This document shows positions 46,365 through 58,834 of a stretch of 64,000 nucleotides of DNA, one piece after another. Below the pieces are notes generated by a model. It had not been told where the DNA came from and did not search any database. It saw nothing but the letters and a program-made list of their open reading frames with translations. The first letter of the stretch is position 1. Each line of letters begins with the position of its first letter. The position numbers were made by a program, and so were the translations under genes. The stretch is from Paramesorhizobium endophyticum. Lineage in GTDB: Bacteria; Pseudomonadota; Alphaproteobacteria; Rhizobiales; Rhizobiaceae. Where the stretch lies: the NCBI RefSeq assembly GCF_014640615.1, contig NZ_BMHH01000003.1, positions 241,823 to 305,822 of the forward strand, written 5' to 3'.

Positions 46365-47315
46365 TTACAGTCCGGCTTCCTGACCGAACTCCGCCGTAAT
46401 CAAATCGCGCATCCTGCCGATGGCTGGATTGCGCACGGCATCGAAACGCCAGCTTATACCATAGGCGTAGCGCGGAAACGGTAGCGGGCAGGCAGACAGC
46501 GCGAACGGGCCGAGATCACGCAGCGCCCGCGCCGCATGGGCCGGAACCGTCGCTATGGCATCGGTTCCCCGCAACAGGAACGGCAGGGCGGAGAAGTGAG
46601 TCGTCGCCGCCCGAACCGACCGTCGCAGGCCGCGCTCGGCAAGCACGTCATCGACGATCCCGCGAAGCCCGGAATAGGAAACGAGGATATGCTCGCTGGC
46701 CACATATTCCTCGATCGTCAGCGGAGCGTCGGTGCTTCTGGCGCGCCGGTCATAGACGATGAGATAATCGGAACTGCCTAGGGAAAGGTGCTTCAGCCGC
46801 TCGTCCCCCAGCCTGCCGGAGGTGATGGCGAGGTCGATTTCCCTGTCATGCATCGCCTGCGCCGCCACGAAGCTGTTGGTCTGGCGCAGCACGATTCGGA
46901 CATGGGGCATTTCCCTTTTTGCCAGGTCGAGAATCCGCGCGCCGAAGGCCATCTCGAAATCGTCGGATAGGCCGATCCGCACCGGCACCACGGGCGCGCC
47001 CTCGCCTTCGTGCGGATTCGCGCCGCCCAAGGTTCCCGCGATGATCTGCAGCGCCTCTTCTATCGCAGGCCGCAGGAGGATGGCGCGCGGCGTCGGCCGG
47101 AGCCCGCGTTGCGTCCGCTCAAACAGCGGGTCGTCATAGACCATGCGCAAGCGCCGCAGCGACGCGCTGACGGCCGCCTGGCTGACACCCAGGCGAGCGG
47201 CGGCCTTCGTCGCGTTCATCTCGCTCATCAGCGCCTGGAAGACGGTGAGGAGGTTGAGATCGACGCCCCGGTCTTTCGTTTTGTTTATATCTGAATTCCA
47301 CTCTGTTTGTTTCAT
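46365..47315 (-). CDS. LysR-family transcriptional regulator
   Basis: 316 residues. N-terminal winged HTH (DLNLLTVFQALMSEMNATKA then LGVSQAAVSASLRRLR), linker helix, and a two-lobe effector-binding domain (VRIGLSDDFEMAFGARILDL, DLAITSGRLGDERLKHLSLG). LysR proteins often control the divergently transcribed neighbour, here the EamA transporter gene whose start is 73 bp away. The subgroup resembles NodD/LeuO-like regulators in the HTH region; the inducer is unknown. Confidence 0.93.
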   Translation of the reverse strand: MKQTEWNSDINKTKDRGVDLNLLTVFQALMSEMNATKAAARLGVSQAAVSASLRRLRMVYDDPLFERTQRGLRPTPRAILLRPAIEEALQIIAGTLGGANPHEGEGAPVVPVRIGLSDDFEMAFGARILDLAKREMPHVRIVLRQTNSFVAAQAMHDREIDLAITSGRLGDERLKHLSLGSSDYLIVYDRRARSTDAPLTIEEYVASEHILVSYSGLRGIVDDVLAERGLRRSVRAATTHFSALPFLLRGTDAIATVPAHAARALRDLGPFALSACPLPFPRYAYGISWRFDAVRNPAIGRMRDLITAEFGQEAGL

Positions 47316-47388
47316 TTATGTCGTATAACCCGATAAGCTTTCCACGCAGAAGACATTTCCGTCGCTTCGCGCAGGCAGGCTATCCGAC

Positions 47389-48288
47389 ATGAAACCCAGG
47401 CATTTTCTCCTTGCCCTCCTCGTCGCGGCGATATGGGGCATAAACTTCACCGTGATCCGGGTCGGGCTTGGCAGCTTTCCGCCATTGCTGCTTGCCGCGC
47501 TGCGATTTGCCATCGCGGCCCTCCCCGTCTTATTTCTCCCGCGCCCGAACATAACGTGGCCGCTTTTCCTCTGGATCGGAGTGATGCTGTTCTTCGGCCA
47601 GTTCGCCCTGCTGTTCACCGGCATGGCGGTAGGCCTCCCCGCGGGCCTCGCCTCGGTCGTCCTGCAATCGCAAGCTTTCCTGACGATCCTGATCGCTTCG
47701 GCATTCCTGCGCGAAAGGCCGACGCGCCAGCAGGTGGCGGGAACCTTGGTGGCATTCGCTGGGCTGGTGGCGATTTCCGCGACGGCGAATGGCGGGGATT
47801 TTACGATTGCCGGTCTTGGCCTCTGCCTTGCCGCCGCCCTGTGCTGGGCTATCGGCAACGTGCTTCTGAGACGCGCCGGAAAGGTGGATATGCTTGCACT
47901 AGTGGTCTGGCTCAGCCTCATCCCGCCAATCCCGCTGCTCCTGTTGTCGCTGCTGCTGGACGGCCCGCAGACGGTCGGCCATGCGCTGCTGAGCATCAAC
48001 TGGAGCGGTGCGGGGGCGGTGCTCTACATCGCCGTGCTATCCACCATTCTCGGATTTGCGATCTGGGGCCAACTGCTCAAGCGCTATACCGCGGCCACCG
48101 TGGCGCCCTTTTCCCTGCTCGTGCCAATCTTCGGCGCGGCCTCGGCGGCGCTGTTTCTCGGCGAAAGCTTCGGCCCTGCCCGCATGGCCGGCATGGGCCT
48201 GGTGCTGATAGGTCTCGTTATTGTGGTTTTTCCGGGGAGGAGATTTGCGTCCGTAGGTCAAAAGGCCGGAAGCGTCGTTGATGCTTAA
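47389..48288 (+). CDS. EamA-family (DMT) transporter
   Basis: 299 residues with ten hydrophobic segments in two EamA repeats (FLLALLVAAIWGINFTVIRV in the first; LCLAAALCWAIGNVLLRRAG in the second). The VLQSQAFLTILIASAFLRER and PFSLLVPIFGAASAALFLGE stretches are typical of YdeD-like metabolite exporters for amino acids or related compounds. Divergent from a LysR gene that probably regulates it. Its stop codon overlaps the convergent parE stop. Confidence 0.93.
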   Translation: MKPRHFLLALLVAAIWGINFTVIRVGLGSFPPLLLAALRFAIAALPVLFLPRPNITWPLFLWIGVMLFFGQFALLFTGMAVGLPAGLASVVLQSQAFLTILIASAFLRERPTRQQVAGTLVAFAGLVAISATANGGDFTIAGLGLCLAAALCWAIGNVLLRRAGKVDMLALVVWLSLIPPIPLLLLSLLLDGPQTVGHALLSINWSGAGAVLYIAVLSTILGFAIWGQLLKRYTAATVAPFSLLVPIFGAASAALFLGESFGPARMAGMGLVLIGLVIVVFPGRRFASVGQKAGSVVDA

Positions 48289-48581
48289 TCGCCGAACAAT
48301 ATGGCAGCATAATCCATTGCACCATGCAAGATGCGGAGAATGACGATCCGCTCCTCTTCCACTCGGTAAAAAATCACATAGCTTCCGTGCATCCGGCGAC
48401 GAATACCGTATTCCTCATATCTGGCCACCAGCGGAAAGCCATTGGGACTATGTACCAAAGCCTTGCACTTAATACGTATTTCATTGACAAATGAGTCTGC
48501 GCGGCGGGGATTATCCTGAGCAATATAATCGGAGATTTTCTCTAAATCAGACACCGCTTCGCGAAAAAACTCAACGATCAT
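48285..48581 (-). CDS. parE: ParE/RelE-superfamily toxin
   Basis: 98 residues from ATG 48581. Typical RelE/ParE fold: MIVEFFREAVSDLEKISDYI, then FVNEIRIKCKALVHSPNGFP, RRMHGSYVIFYRVEEERIVI and LRILHGAMDY at the end. ParE-type toxins poison gyrase, while RelE types cleave mRNA; the sequence favours ParE by its partner. It overlaps the antitoxin gene by 11 bases and lies downstream of it. Convergent with the EamA gene. Confidence 0.9.
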   Translation of the reverse strand: MIVEFFREAVSDLEKISDYIAQDNPRRADSFVNEIRIKCKALVHSPNGFPLVARYEEYGIRRRMHGSYVIFYRVEEERIVILRILHGAMDYAAILFGD

Positions 48582-48843
48582 GCCTATTTTCAGCCTGTTC
48601 AGCCATCGCCCGATATTTGGCTTGAAGCCGATCAAATACTTCATCCGCAGGTACCGTGCGACCTGCTTTGATATCAGCCAAGCCTCGCATGATAGATGCA
48701 TCGAGCGCGGCCAGTCTTGCCTCCCGCTCCTGTACAAGCCTTACCCCTTCGCGCAGAACCTCGCTTTTCGAGCCGTAGCGGCCCGTATCGACGAGTTCCT
48801 GGATGTAGCTTTCGAGCTGCTTGCCAAGGTCTGCGCTGATCAT
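48571..48843 (-). CDS. parD: ParD-like antitoxin
   Basis: 90 residues from ATG 48843. The N-terminal RHH/CopG-like region (ISADLGKQLESYIQELVDTG then RYGSKSEVLREGVRLVQERE) is the standard ParD motif, followed by a disordered toxin-binding tail. It probably represses its own operon. The frame is open upstream to 49035 but that part overlaps eno and is a shadow. Confidence 0.9.
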   Translation of the reverse strand: MISADLGKQLESYIQELVDTGRYGSKSEVLREGVRLVQEREARLAALDASIMRGLADIKAGRTVPADEVFDRLQAKYRAMAEQAENRHDR

Positions 48844-48908
48844 GTGCGTTTCTCCATCCAATACGGGATGGATACACATATCAGTTTTATCAACTATTAT
48901 CAATGAAT

Positions 48909-48935
48909 CGCCGCGCGCCAAGGAAGCGCGCGGCG
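48909..48935 (-). terminator. Strong hairpin after eno
   Basis: CGCCGCGCGC (48909-48918) and GCGCGCGGCG (48926-48935) form a perfect 10-bp stem with a 7-nt loop, 11 nt past the eno stop. The run after it on the minus strand is ATTCATTGA, so the U-tract is weak, but a role in ending eno transcription is likely. Confidence 0.5.
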
Positions 48936-48946
48936 AAAAAGAACAA

Positions 48947-50335
<1,389 letters not shown>

Positions 50336-50375
50336 TCACAAAGGCCGGGGGAAGTGGAAGAGTGGCGATATGCCC

Positions 50376-51380
50376 TTAAAGCTTCGCTTGAAGAAACGCC
50401 GCCACCGCGCGCTCGATCCGACGATGGATCGCCGCGCGATCGATATCCGGGCCATCCTTGCAGATGAGCGGAGCCTCCGCCGCCAGTTTTTCGGGACACG
50501 GATCGATGAAGACGAAGTGACGGCCCGGCACGACAATCTGCTCCGGAGGCGTAGGGAGGTCCTTGGCCAGCGCAAGGGCGTTGGGCACCGCGCTCATATA
50601 GGCGTCGTCTTCTGGCCGCAGCAGCAGGACAGGAATTTTAATCGCCGCGAGGCTGGCCTTGCTGAAAATGAAGCTCAGCGGGTCCATCAGAACCAGCGCC
50701 TTCAAGCGCGGCTCCGCCTGCGGCTGCCATGATCCCAATTGCTTGACGGCATCGGGATCATTGTCATTGGCAGGGCCGCAGGAGCCGATATCGCCCTGCC
50801 CCTCGCCGCCGCAATAGGCCGCTACTGCAGCGAAGTCCGGGCGAGCGCCTGCCAGCGCCAGAGCGGTGTATCCACCGGCTGAATAGCCGATCATGCCTAT
50901 GCGCTGAGGGTCGACATGCTCCGCAAAGCGGCTGTCCGCCAGCACCGCGTTGAGGGCCTCCAGCGCCTGGCGCGGACGCGCCCTGAGGATTTGCGCCTGA
51001 TTCTTGGCCCGAGGCTGGCCGACCGTATCCCCGAGATGCGCCGGCGCAACAACCACGAACCCCTCGCGCGCCAAACTGGCTTCGAGATCTCGATGACTCA
51101 ACGGAGAGCCGCCGCGGCCATGCGAAAAAAGCACCACCGGGAAACGCTGGCCAGTGGCAACAGGCGCATTCTGGCTGGCGGAAATGGTGAAAGGACCAGC
51201 TTGCCACGGCTTTTCGGGAGTGGATGTGGGATACCAGACGATGGCGTTGAACGCCCCGTCCGCATCCGGGATCGTCAGACGAACGACACCGGCATGATAT
51301 GGCGCAGTCTCGGCCGATGCAGATTGCGGTGCGCCAACACCACCGACCAATAAGGCGACGATCAACAGTAACTTGTGCAT
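50376..51380 (-). CDS. Secreted alpha/beta hydrolase (dienelactone-hydrolase/PAF-acetylhydrolase-like)
   Basis: 334 residues with a signal peptide (LLLIVALLVGGVGAPQSASA). The alpha/beta fold has oxyanion region VVLFSHGRGGSPLSHRDLEA, nucleophile elbow GYSAGG (Ser near 168), an acid in LRPEDDAYM and a histidine in PGRHFVF. Periplasmic or secreted location is expected. Substrate unknown. It stands alone between eno and the acyltransferase; no operon link is evident. Confidence 0.87.
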   Translation of the reverse strand: MHKLLLIVALLVGGVGAPQSASAETAPYHAGVVRLTIPDADGAFNAIVWYPTSTPEKPWQAGPFTISASQNAPVATGQRFPVVLFSHGRGGSPLSHRDLEASLAREGFVVVAPAHLGDTVGQPRAKNQAQILRARPRQALEALNAVLADSRFAEHVDPQRIGMIGYSAGGYTALALAGARPDFAAVAAYCGGEGQGDIGSCGPANDNDPDAVKQLGSWQPQAEPRLKALVLMDPLSFIFSKASLAAIKIPVLLLRPEDDAYMSAVPNALALAKDLPTPPEQIVVPGRHFVFIDPCPEKLAAEAPLICKDGPDIDRAAIHRRIERAVAAFLQAKL

Positions 51381-51533
51381 GCGGCATCCCTCCCCATCAG
51401 GTTTAGACCGATAGTGACAGATACCGCGTGAAAAGCGCTACGGTAAAAGACACATCCGTCACAGCGCCACGGGAAAAATTGAGCGAAAATCGCCAGAAGC
51501 GCGAATTCCCCTGCTGCAGGGCAATAGCGGCCA

Positions 51534-52718
51534 TTACGCCACTCGCCCGTCCTGCAATTTCAGGGTCGGAGAGACAAGGGCGGGAGCCGCGGTCTGCTGC
51601 GTATGCAAATGCGACCCGAACCGACGTCGCAGAGAGAAGAAGGGACGCTCGACCAAACGATAGGAGAGCGCTGCGGCCCCGAAGGTGATGATCCAGCCGA
51701 GTACCCAACCCAAGATACCAGGCAGGCTGAGATGCCTGGCCGCGAAATTGCCCAGATCCAAACCGGCGAGGTGCCATAGATAGAGCGAGTAGCTCAACAG
51801 GCCTATCATGACGAGTGGCCGGCTATCGAGCAGCTTTCGGACTACGGGGAAGCGGCTGGTGCTTGTCAGCGCCAGGATTGGGGGCATCAGCGCGAGACTT
51901 TGGATCGTGTAGCGTAGGGTACTGCGGAAGAACGGATCGCGGATCAGGAAGGTTGCAAGCAGGATTATCAGCGCGATGCCGACGACGGATGGACGCGTCA
52001 GGCGGTCCATAAGTCCGCGGGCCTTCGGGGCGTCGCGAAGTATGGCAGCAAGCGCACCATAGAGGATGGCATCCATCCGGGCTTCCGTTGCAATGCCGTT
52101 ATACTGTGTCGCCTCCTCTGGCGCAGCCAGTGCCACGCCGATACGCACCGCGAGCGAGGCAATGCACAGGCCGACGAGCGTAGGCACCAGCATGCTCCGG
52201 CGCGGCAGCACGAAGAGCATCAGCCAGGGAAAGAAAATGTAAAAATGCTCCTCCACGGCAAGCGACCATAGCTGGCCACCGATCCCCTGCATGATATCAG
52301 GCACGAAGATCACGAGATAATTGGTCATGTAGGCGAGCGCGCCTACCACGCCGAGTGGATGCAACCGCTCGCCAATCGCCACCCAGACCGCTCCGCTCAA
52401 GGCAACGAAGACGAAGAGCGGCGGAAACAGGCGCAGGAAGCGCCGCATGTAAAAGGCGCCTACGGCGATTGTCCCGCTACGTCTATGTTCGTCGATGAGC
52501 AGCGTTGTGATGAGAAAGCCGCTGATAAAGAAGAAGACTGTAACGCCGAAGACGCCGGGGATGCGATCCTGCAAGCCCGAATGCGACGCCATGACGATCA
52601 GGATACTCAGCGCACGGAACCCGTCGAGAGCGGGTATCTTTTGTGCTGTCGATGGGCGTGCTTCCCCTGCCGGCATAAGGAAATCTCCGGTCCGCAATGC
52701 AATCGTGTCGTCGCGCAT
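51534..52718 (-). CDS. Acyltransferase-3 family membrane protein (OafA/YrhL-like)
   Basis: 394 residues with ten or so membrane segments. The family start LDGFRALSILIVMASHSGLQ carries the catalytic His, followed by FGVTVFFFISGFLITTLLID and GGQLWSLAVEEHFYIFFPWL. The cytoplasmic tail is basic. Such proteins O-acylate surface polysaccharide or peptidoglycan-linked sugars. No glycosyltransferase cluster is adjacent, so the target is unknown. The start is ATG 52718, with GACGGCGC upstream and no strong ribosome-binding site. Confidence 0.88.
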   Translation of the reverse strand: MRDDTIALRTGDFLMPAGEARPSTAQKIPALDGFRALSILIVMASHSGLQDRIPGVFGVTVFFFISGFLITTLLIDEHRRSGTIAVGAFYMRRFLRLFPPLFVFVALSGAVWVAIGERLHPLGVVGALAYMTNYLVIFVPDIMQGIGGQLWSLAVEEHFYIFFPWLMLFVLPRRSMLVPTLVGLCIASLAVRIGVALAAPEEATQYNGIATEARMDAILYGALAAILRDAPKARGLMDRLTRPSVVGIALIILLATFLIRDPFFRSTLRYTIQSLALMPPILALTSTSRFPVVRKLLDSRPLVMIGLLSYSLYLWHLAGLDLGNFAARHLSLPGILGWVLGWIITFGAAALSYRLVERPFFSLRRRFGSHLHTQQTAAPALVSPTLKLQDGRVA

Positions 52719-52798
52719 AGCGCCGTCCCCCTTCCCCTATAGGTTTCAGGCTTATAGCGGCGGACGCCCGGTGTAAAGCAATACGGGAAAGGCGAAGA

Positions 52799-53629
52799 TT
52801 ACCCCTTCGCGATCCGATCAAACGCCATCAGCGTTTCCAGAAGCCGCGGCATCTCACCGAGGGGCACCATGTTCGGGCCGTCCGAAGGCGCGTTGTCGGG
52901 GTCTTCGTGGGTCTCGATGAAGACACCGGCGACGCCCACGGCAACGGCGGCGCGCGCCAGCGTTTCGACGAATTCACGCTGGCCGCCCGAGGAAGCACCC
53001 TGCCCGCCCGGCTGCTGCACCGAATGGGTGGCGTCGAAGATGACGGGCGCGCCGAAGCCGGCCATGATCGGCAGGGCGCGCATGTCGGAGACGAGCGTGT
53101 TATAGCCGAAGGAAGCGCCGCGCTCCGTCGCCAGCACATTCGGATTACCGCTTGTCGTGACCTTGGCGATGACATTCTTCATGTCCCATGGCGCGAGAAA
53201 CTGGCCCTTCTTGATGTTGATGACGCGGCCCGTCTTGGCGGCAGCGATGAGAAGGTCGGTCTGGCGGCAGAGGAAGGCCGGAATTTGCAGGATATCCACC
53301 ACCTCGCCGACGATGGCGCATTGCTCTTCCGTATGCACGTCGGTCAGAACAGGCAGGCCGAATTCCTTTTTGAGGTCGGCGAAGACTTCCAGCGATTTTT
53401 CCAAGCCCATGCCGCGCGTGGCCGTAAGCGAAGTGCGGTTCGCCTTGTCGAAGCTCGACTTGTAGACGAGGCCGATGCCCAGCTTTTCCGTCAATTCCTT
53501 GAGCGCGCCCGCCATGTCGAAGGCGTGCTGGCGGCTCTCCATCTGGCATGGCCCGGCGATGAGGGACAGGGGACCGGAATTGGAGAACGAGACCGAGCCT
53601 GCGGAAACGGTGGAACTGGGAGAAGTCAT
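52799..53629 (-). CDS. kdsA: 3-deoxy-8-phosphooctulonate synthase (KDO-8-P synthase)
   Basis: 276 residues from ATG 53629. TIM-barrel enzyme with [63 protein letters not shown] and [12 protein letters not shown]. It condenses PEP with arabinose-5-phosphate for the KDO of lipopolysaccharide. Its ATG is one base after the stop of the upstream VOC gene, so they form an operon. A Cys in AGPCQME is conserved in the family. Confidence 0.97.
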   Translation of the reverse strand: MTSPSSTVSAGSVSFSNSGPLSLIAGPCQMESRQHAFDMAGALKELTEKLGIGLVYKSSFDKANRTSLTATRGMGLEKSLEVFADLKKEFGLPVLTDVHTEEQCAIVGEVVDILQIPAFLCRQTDLLIAAAKTGRVINIKKGQFLAPWDMKNVIAKVTTSGNPNVLATERGASFGYNTLVSDMRALPIMAGFGAPVIFDATHSVQQPGGQGASSGGQREFVETLARAAVAVGVAGVFIETHEDPDNAPSDGPNMVPLGEMPRLLETLMAFDRIAKG

Positions 53630-53630
53630 A

Positions 53631-54527
53631 TCATGCCTCGAATGCGAATGTTGCGCCCTGCCCTGCGGCGCGATGAACGATGATGCGCGCGCCGCGTTTT
53701 TCAAATGCGACGCCATTGGCGGATAGCAGGTTCTGAAGCTTTTCCAGGTCGCCTACGGTGAAGACAATGCCCTGCAATCGCAATCCCCGCTCGCCCTGCG
53801 GCGCTTTGGCTCCCAGGAAAGCCTCAAGCCCAGCCGGCGTCAGAACCGCTATATCGGCATTGGCGGCGCGAATATCCATACCGAAGGAATGGGCGTTTAC
53901 ATCGCGCCTGTTGACCACTTCCTGCAACAGATACTGGAAATCGCTCGGGTTCGGCTCGCTCAACACCACTTGGCGGATGGCAACCACGCCATTTTCATGC
54001 CTTTGCAGCGCGCTGCGGTCCACGTCAGGCACATTCACCCGCTGACAGGTGAAGAAGAAGACGTCTGGCGCGCGCAGATCGGCAGCAAAGGCGAGCCGGA
54101 ATGCCGCCTCGTCCTGCTTTCCGTCGGGTGTGAGGAAAGGGCGCGAGAAGTCAAGAATGCTGCCGGCCGAGATGCCTGCATGGGTGAAAGCCACATGATC
54201 GGCCCTCGCATCCTCAGTCCCCATGACGAGGGCGGCAAAGCCTTCTTCTCCATGGCGGAAGCGATATGCCCGGTCGCGGGCGACGAAGACATTTCCCTCA
54301 ATCGCGGCTCGCTCGTAGTTTTCACGCTCGCCTATCGCCAGCGATTCGAGAAACGTGCCGTCCGCCAGATAGGTGCAGGCATTGATGGTGCCGAAGGGAT
54401 GCCTGCCCTCCGGCGCCACCGTGAAGCCCAATTTCGCCAGCCGATCCCGCGCCGCGCCGAGGCTCGCCGTGGGAAGCACCAGATGGTCGACCGGGCGAGC
54501 CTTGCGTAACGGAGCGGGAGACTGCAT
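53631..54527 (-). CDS. VOC-family (glyoxalase-like) protein
   Basis: 298 residues with two betaalphabetabetabeta halves: [20 protein letters not shown] with [20 protein letters not shown] near the N-terminus, and a second half around [20 protein letters not shown] and [20 protein letters not shown]. This matches the glyoxalase-like DUF (VOC superfamily) proteins of unknown reaction. It lies between pyrG (4 nt away) and kdsA (1 nt away), in the conserved pyrG-kdsA interval, suggesting co-transcription. Confidence 0.85.
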   Translation of the reverse strand: MQSPAPLRKARPVDHLVLPTASLGAARDRLAKLGFTVAPEGRHPFGTINACTYLADGTFLESLAIGERENYERAAIEGNVFVARDRAYRFRHGEEGFAALVMGTEDARADHVAFTHAGISAGSILDFSRPFLTPDGKQDEAAFRLAFAADLRAPDVFFFTCQRVNVPDVDRSALQRHENGVVAIRQVVLSEPNPSDFQYLLQEVVNRRDVNAHSFGMDIRAANADIAVLTPAGLEAFLGAKAPQGERGLRLQGIVFTVGDLEKLQNLLSANGVAFEKRGARIIVHRAAGQGATFAFEA

Positions 54528-54531
54528 CGCG

Positions 54532-56172
<1,641 letters not shown>

Positions 56173-56344
56173 TTAGACCCTCCTGATCGATTCCGCCACA
56201 AAAAAATCCATCCCGGAGGCGTTTTCCCCCGAGTTCGTTTCATGGCGCTAATTTATTCGTTGCTTTTAGATGCGGCGCTATCTGTTTGTTTTCAATCAAT
56301 GAAGCCGCGATTGAATCGTAATTCCACCGATAGTTTCAAGCAGC

Positions 56345-56370
56345 AAAAAAGCCGGGCCTGAACCCGGCTT
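56345..56370 (-). terminator. Intrinsic terminator of the L,D-transpeptidase gene
   Basis: On the minus strand AAGCCGGG-TTCAGG-CCCGGCTT is followed by TTTT and GCTG: a GC-rich 8-bp stem with U-run, 25 nt after the stop of the gene at 56395. Canonical rho-independent shape. Confidence 0.85.
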
Positions 56371-56394
56371 TCGACTTTGCCTGTACGCCTGATA

Positions 56395-57099
56395 TCAGCG
56401 GACGATGACTTCCGTGCCGACATCGACGCGGTTGTAAAGGTCCATCACATGCTCGTTGACCATGCGGAAGCAGCCATTGGAGGCGGAACTGCCGATGGTC
56501 CAGGGCTGCGTGGTGCCGTGGATGCGGATATAGGTGTCCTTGTTGCCCTGCGAGAGATAGAGCGCGCGGGCGCCGAGCGGGTTGCCGGGGCCGCCGTCCA
56601 TGCCGTCCTTGTATCTGGCGTACTGCGCCGGGCTGCGCTGGATCATTTCCTTGGTGGGAATCCAGCGCGGCCATTCGCGCTTGGTGCCGATGACGGCGGT
56701 GCCCTTCCATTGCAGGCCTTCCTTGCCCACCGCGATGCCGTAGCGGCGCGCCGTGGTGGAGGTCTCGACCAGATAGAGAAACTTCTGTCTCGGATCGATC
56801 ACGATCGTTCCGGGCTTGTAGCCGGAGAACGCAACTTCCTGCGGCATGAACTTCGGATCGATATTGTATTTGTTGCGGCCCGACGGAGCCTTGCTCTGCT
56901 GGGTTCCGCCCTTCTTGCGCGCCTGCGGCTTTTTGGCGGGCGATTCCTTGCTGCCGGTGGCAAGCGAAACTTCCTTGAGCAGCGCGTCAGCGCCGACCGA
57001 CGCCCTGGTGGCGGCGCCCTGCACGGCGGGCTGCGCCATCGCCGGAACAGTCAGACACAATCCCGCGACGCTCGCGAGGAGGACAAGGCGTGAAAACAT
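56395..57099 (-). CDS. L,D-transpeptidase (YkuD domain), secreted
   Basis: 234 residues from ATG 57099. A signal peptide (LVLLASVAGLCLTVPAMAQP), a Ser/Lys/Ala-rich linker (50-80) and a YkuD domain (about 95-230): GTIVIDPRQKFLYLVETSTT, IRIHGTTQPWTIG and the catalytic motif SNGCFRM with the active cysteine. These enzymes form 3-3 crosslinks or attach outer-membrane proteins to peptidoglycan. The upstream in-frame ATG at 57201 lacks a signal-like start. Ends in a strong terminator. Confidence 0.93.
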   Translation of the reverse strand: MFSRLVLLASVAGLCLTVPAMAQPAVQGAATRASVGADALLKEVSLATGSKESPAKKPQARKKGGTQQSKAPSGRNKYNIDPKFMPQEVAFSGYKPGTIVIDPRQKFLYLVETSTTARRYGIAVGKEGLQWKGTAVIGTKREWPRWIPTKEMIQRSPAQYARYKDGMDGGPGNPLGARALYLSQGNKDTYIRIHGTTQPWTIGSSASNGCFRMVNEHVMDLYNRVDVGTEVIVR

Positions 57100-57309
57100 G
57101 GGATTACCCCTGGAAAGAATGAGACCTGGCAAGCCGGAGCGGATCGGGAAAATCTCGGGTACCGGCCTTTTGATTTCAGATACGCCAAACATGTTTTTCA
57201 CTCAACGCACAATCGCTGTGATCAAGAGAATAGGGCCTGATGTATGGCCCGACTGCAACACTTAGGCTCTCCGACAATTCACATCAGTAATACCAAACAT
57301 ATTAAAAAA

Positions 57310-57342
57310 GATTAAAAGCCCCTCGATACTTCGAGGGGCTTT
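57310..57342 (-). terminator. Intrinsic terminator of secG
   Basis: On the minus strand AAAGCCCCTCGA-AGTA-TCGAGGGGCTTT (57342-57315) is followed by TAATCTTTTTT. Perfect 12-bp stem, 4-nt loop, good U-tract, about 37 nt after the secG stop. Confidence 0.9.
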
Positions 57343-57379
57343 CAAATATATGTGGATAACGCCGTTAATACTTTAGGCT

Positions 57380-57817
57380 TTACTGCGAATTAGGAACCGT
57401 ATCTGCGGGCTTCTCTGGCGTTGCTTGCGTTGGAGCCGTTTCAGCCGGTGCCGTTGCTGCGGGAGGCGTAGGCTGCGATGACGCGCCGCCAAGCTGGTTC
57501 AGAACGCCGCCCGAGCCCGGAGCCGCCGGAGTGGTCTGGCTGCCTGGAACCGCAGCCGGGATACGGTCGAGAATATCGCTGGAGCTGCCGCCGCGATGCG
57601 CCATGACGCCGAGCATGATGGAGGTGGCGAAGAAAGCAGCCGCGAGGATCGCCGTCGTCCGGGTCAGCGCGTTAGCCGCGCCGCGCGCGGTCATGAAGCC
57701 GGAGCCGCCGCCGATGCCAAGCCCGCCGCCTTCGGAGCGCTGGATAAGCACCACGCCGACGAGCGCGATGACGATCAGGAGATGGATCACGATGATAATG
57801 GGCTGCAGGGATTGCAT
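57380..57817 (-). CDS. secG: Preprotein translocase subunit SecG
   Basis: 145 residues from ATG 57817. Two membrane helices (IIIVIHLLIVIALVGVVLIQ and TAILAAAFFATSIMLGVMAH) flank the conserved GGGLGIGGGSGFMTARGAAN loop typical of SecG. The C-terminal 60 residues are Pro/Ala/Thr-rich and disordered, common in rhizobial SecG. SecG assists SecYE. It lies downstream of tpiA on the minus strand, as in relatives, and ends at a strong terminator. Confidence 0.95.
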   Translation of the reverse strand: MQSLQPIIIVIHLLIVIALVGVVLIQRSEGGGLGIGGGSGFMTARGAANALTRTTAILAAAFFATSIMLGVMAHRGGSSSDILDRIPAAVPGSQTTPAAPGSGGVLNQLGGASSQPTPPAATAPAETAPTQATPEKPADTVPNSQ

Positions 57818-57914
57818 GGAACTGAGTCTGCTTTCTCGCTTTTGTTGGCGCTCTTTACACTCTATTGCCGGATAATCCAAGCCGTATCAGGGGTGAAATA
57901 CGGCGTTTCCTCGT

Positions 57915-58682
57915 CTATAAGCTGGTATAAGCGTGGCAAATAGCGAGGAAATCCGACGCTTTCAAGCTCGCCCCGCCGACAAGCGCGCCATCGACATTCA
58001 TGATGCCGAGAAGCTCGACCGCGTTCGAGGGCTTCACAGACCCGCCATAGAGCAGCCGGAGCTTCGCCCCCTCTTCGCCGAAACGCGCGATCAATTCGCT
58101 GCGCATGAAGGCGTGGGCCTTTTCCACATCTTCCGCCGTAGGCGTCAGGCCGGTGCCGATGGCCCAGACCGGCTCATAGGCGATGATCGTCGTCCCGCTC
58201 GTCACTCCATCGGGCAGCGAGTCCGCGAGTTGGCGGCCGATGACGTCAAGCGTCTTACCAGCCTCGCGCTCCGCCGCTGTCTCGCCGACACAGACGATGG
58301 CCGTCAGCCCGGCTTTCCATGCGGCCTCGGTCTTGGCCCGCACGAGCGCATCGGTCTCATGGTGATCGGTGCGGCGCTCGGAATGCCCGACGATGACATA
58401 ATTCGCACCTGCTTCCTTCAGCATGGCGGCGGAGATATCGCCCGTATGCGCGCCCGATTCCTTCATGTGGCAGTCCTGTCCGCCGAGGCCGACCGGCGTC
58501 GAGGCGAGCACTTCGGCAGCGCGGGAGATCAATGTCGCGGGGACGCAGATGACGGCATCGAGCTTGCCGGCAAGGCCATCGGAGCTGAACCCGGTAGCGA
58601 TGGCCCGCAATTCGACGAGAGCCTCCCCTGTGCCGTTCATTTTCCAATTGCCGGCGACCATTGGACGGATGCCTGGAGTCAT
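57915..58682 (-). CDS. tpiA: Triosephosphate isomerase
   Basis: 255 residues. Catalytic lysine region [11 protein letters not shown], histidine in VIVGHSERR, glutamate in [11 protein letters not shown] and the phosphate-binding [12 protein letters not shown]. It interconverts the two triose phosphates. Divergent from the foldase gene starting at 58835; secG follows downstream, so the two may share a transcript. Confidence 0.98.
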   Translation of the reverse strand: MTPGIRPMVAGNWKMNGTGEALVELRAIATGFSSDGLAGKLDAVICVPATLISRAAEVLASTPVGLGGQDCHMKESGAHTGDISAAMLKEAGANYVIVGHSERRTDHHETDALVRAKTEAAWKAGLTAIVCVGETAAEREAGKTLDVIGRQLADSLPDGVTSGTTIIAYEPVWAIGTGLTPTAEDVEKAHAFMRSELIARFGEEGAKLRLLYGGSVKPSNAVELLGIMNVDGALVGGASLKASDFLAICHAYTSL

Positions 58683-58834
58683 TGTGCGTCTCCTCCCTAA
58701 TGTTTTCCAAGCGTCTGACTATCAAATCCGGATTGCAATGCAAGCTTGCGCAACTCAATGAATCCTTGATCCCGCCTGCACTTGCGGCTATCCCCGAGTT
58801 TCGAAAGAGAAATTATCATTGCCAGGATAGTCCT

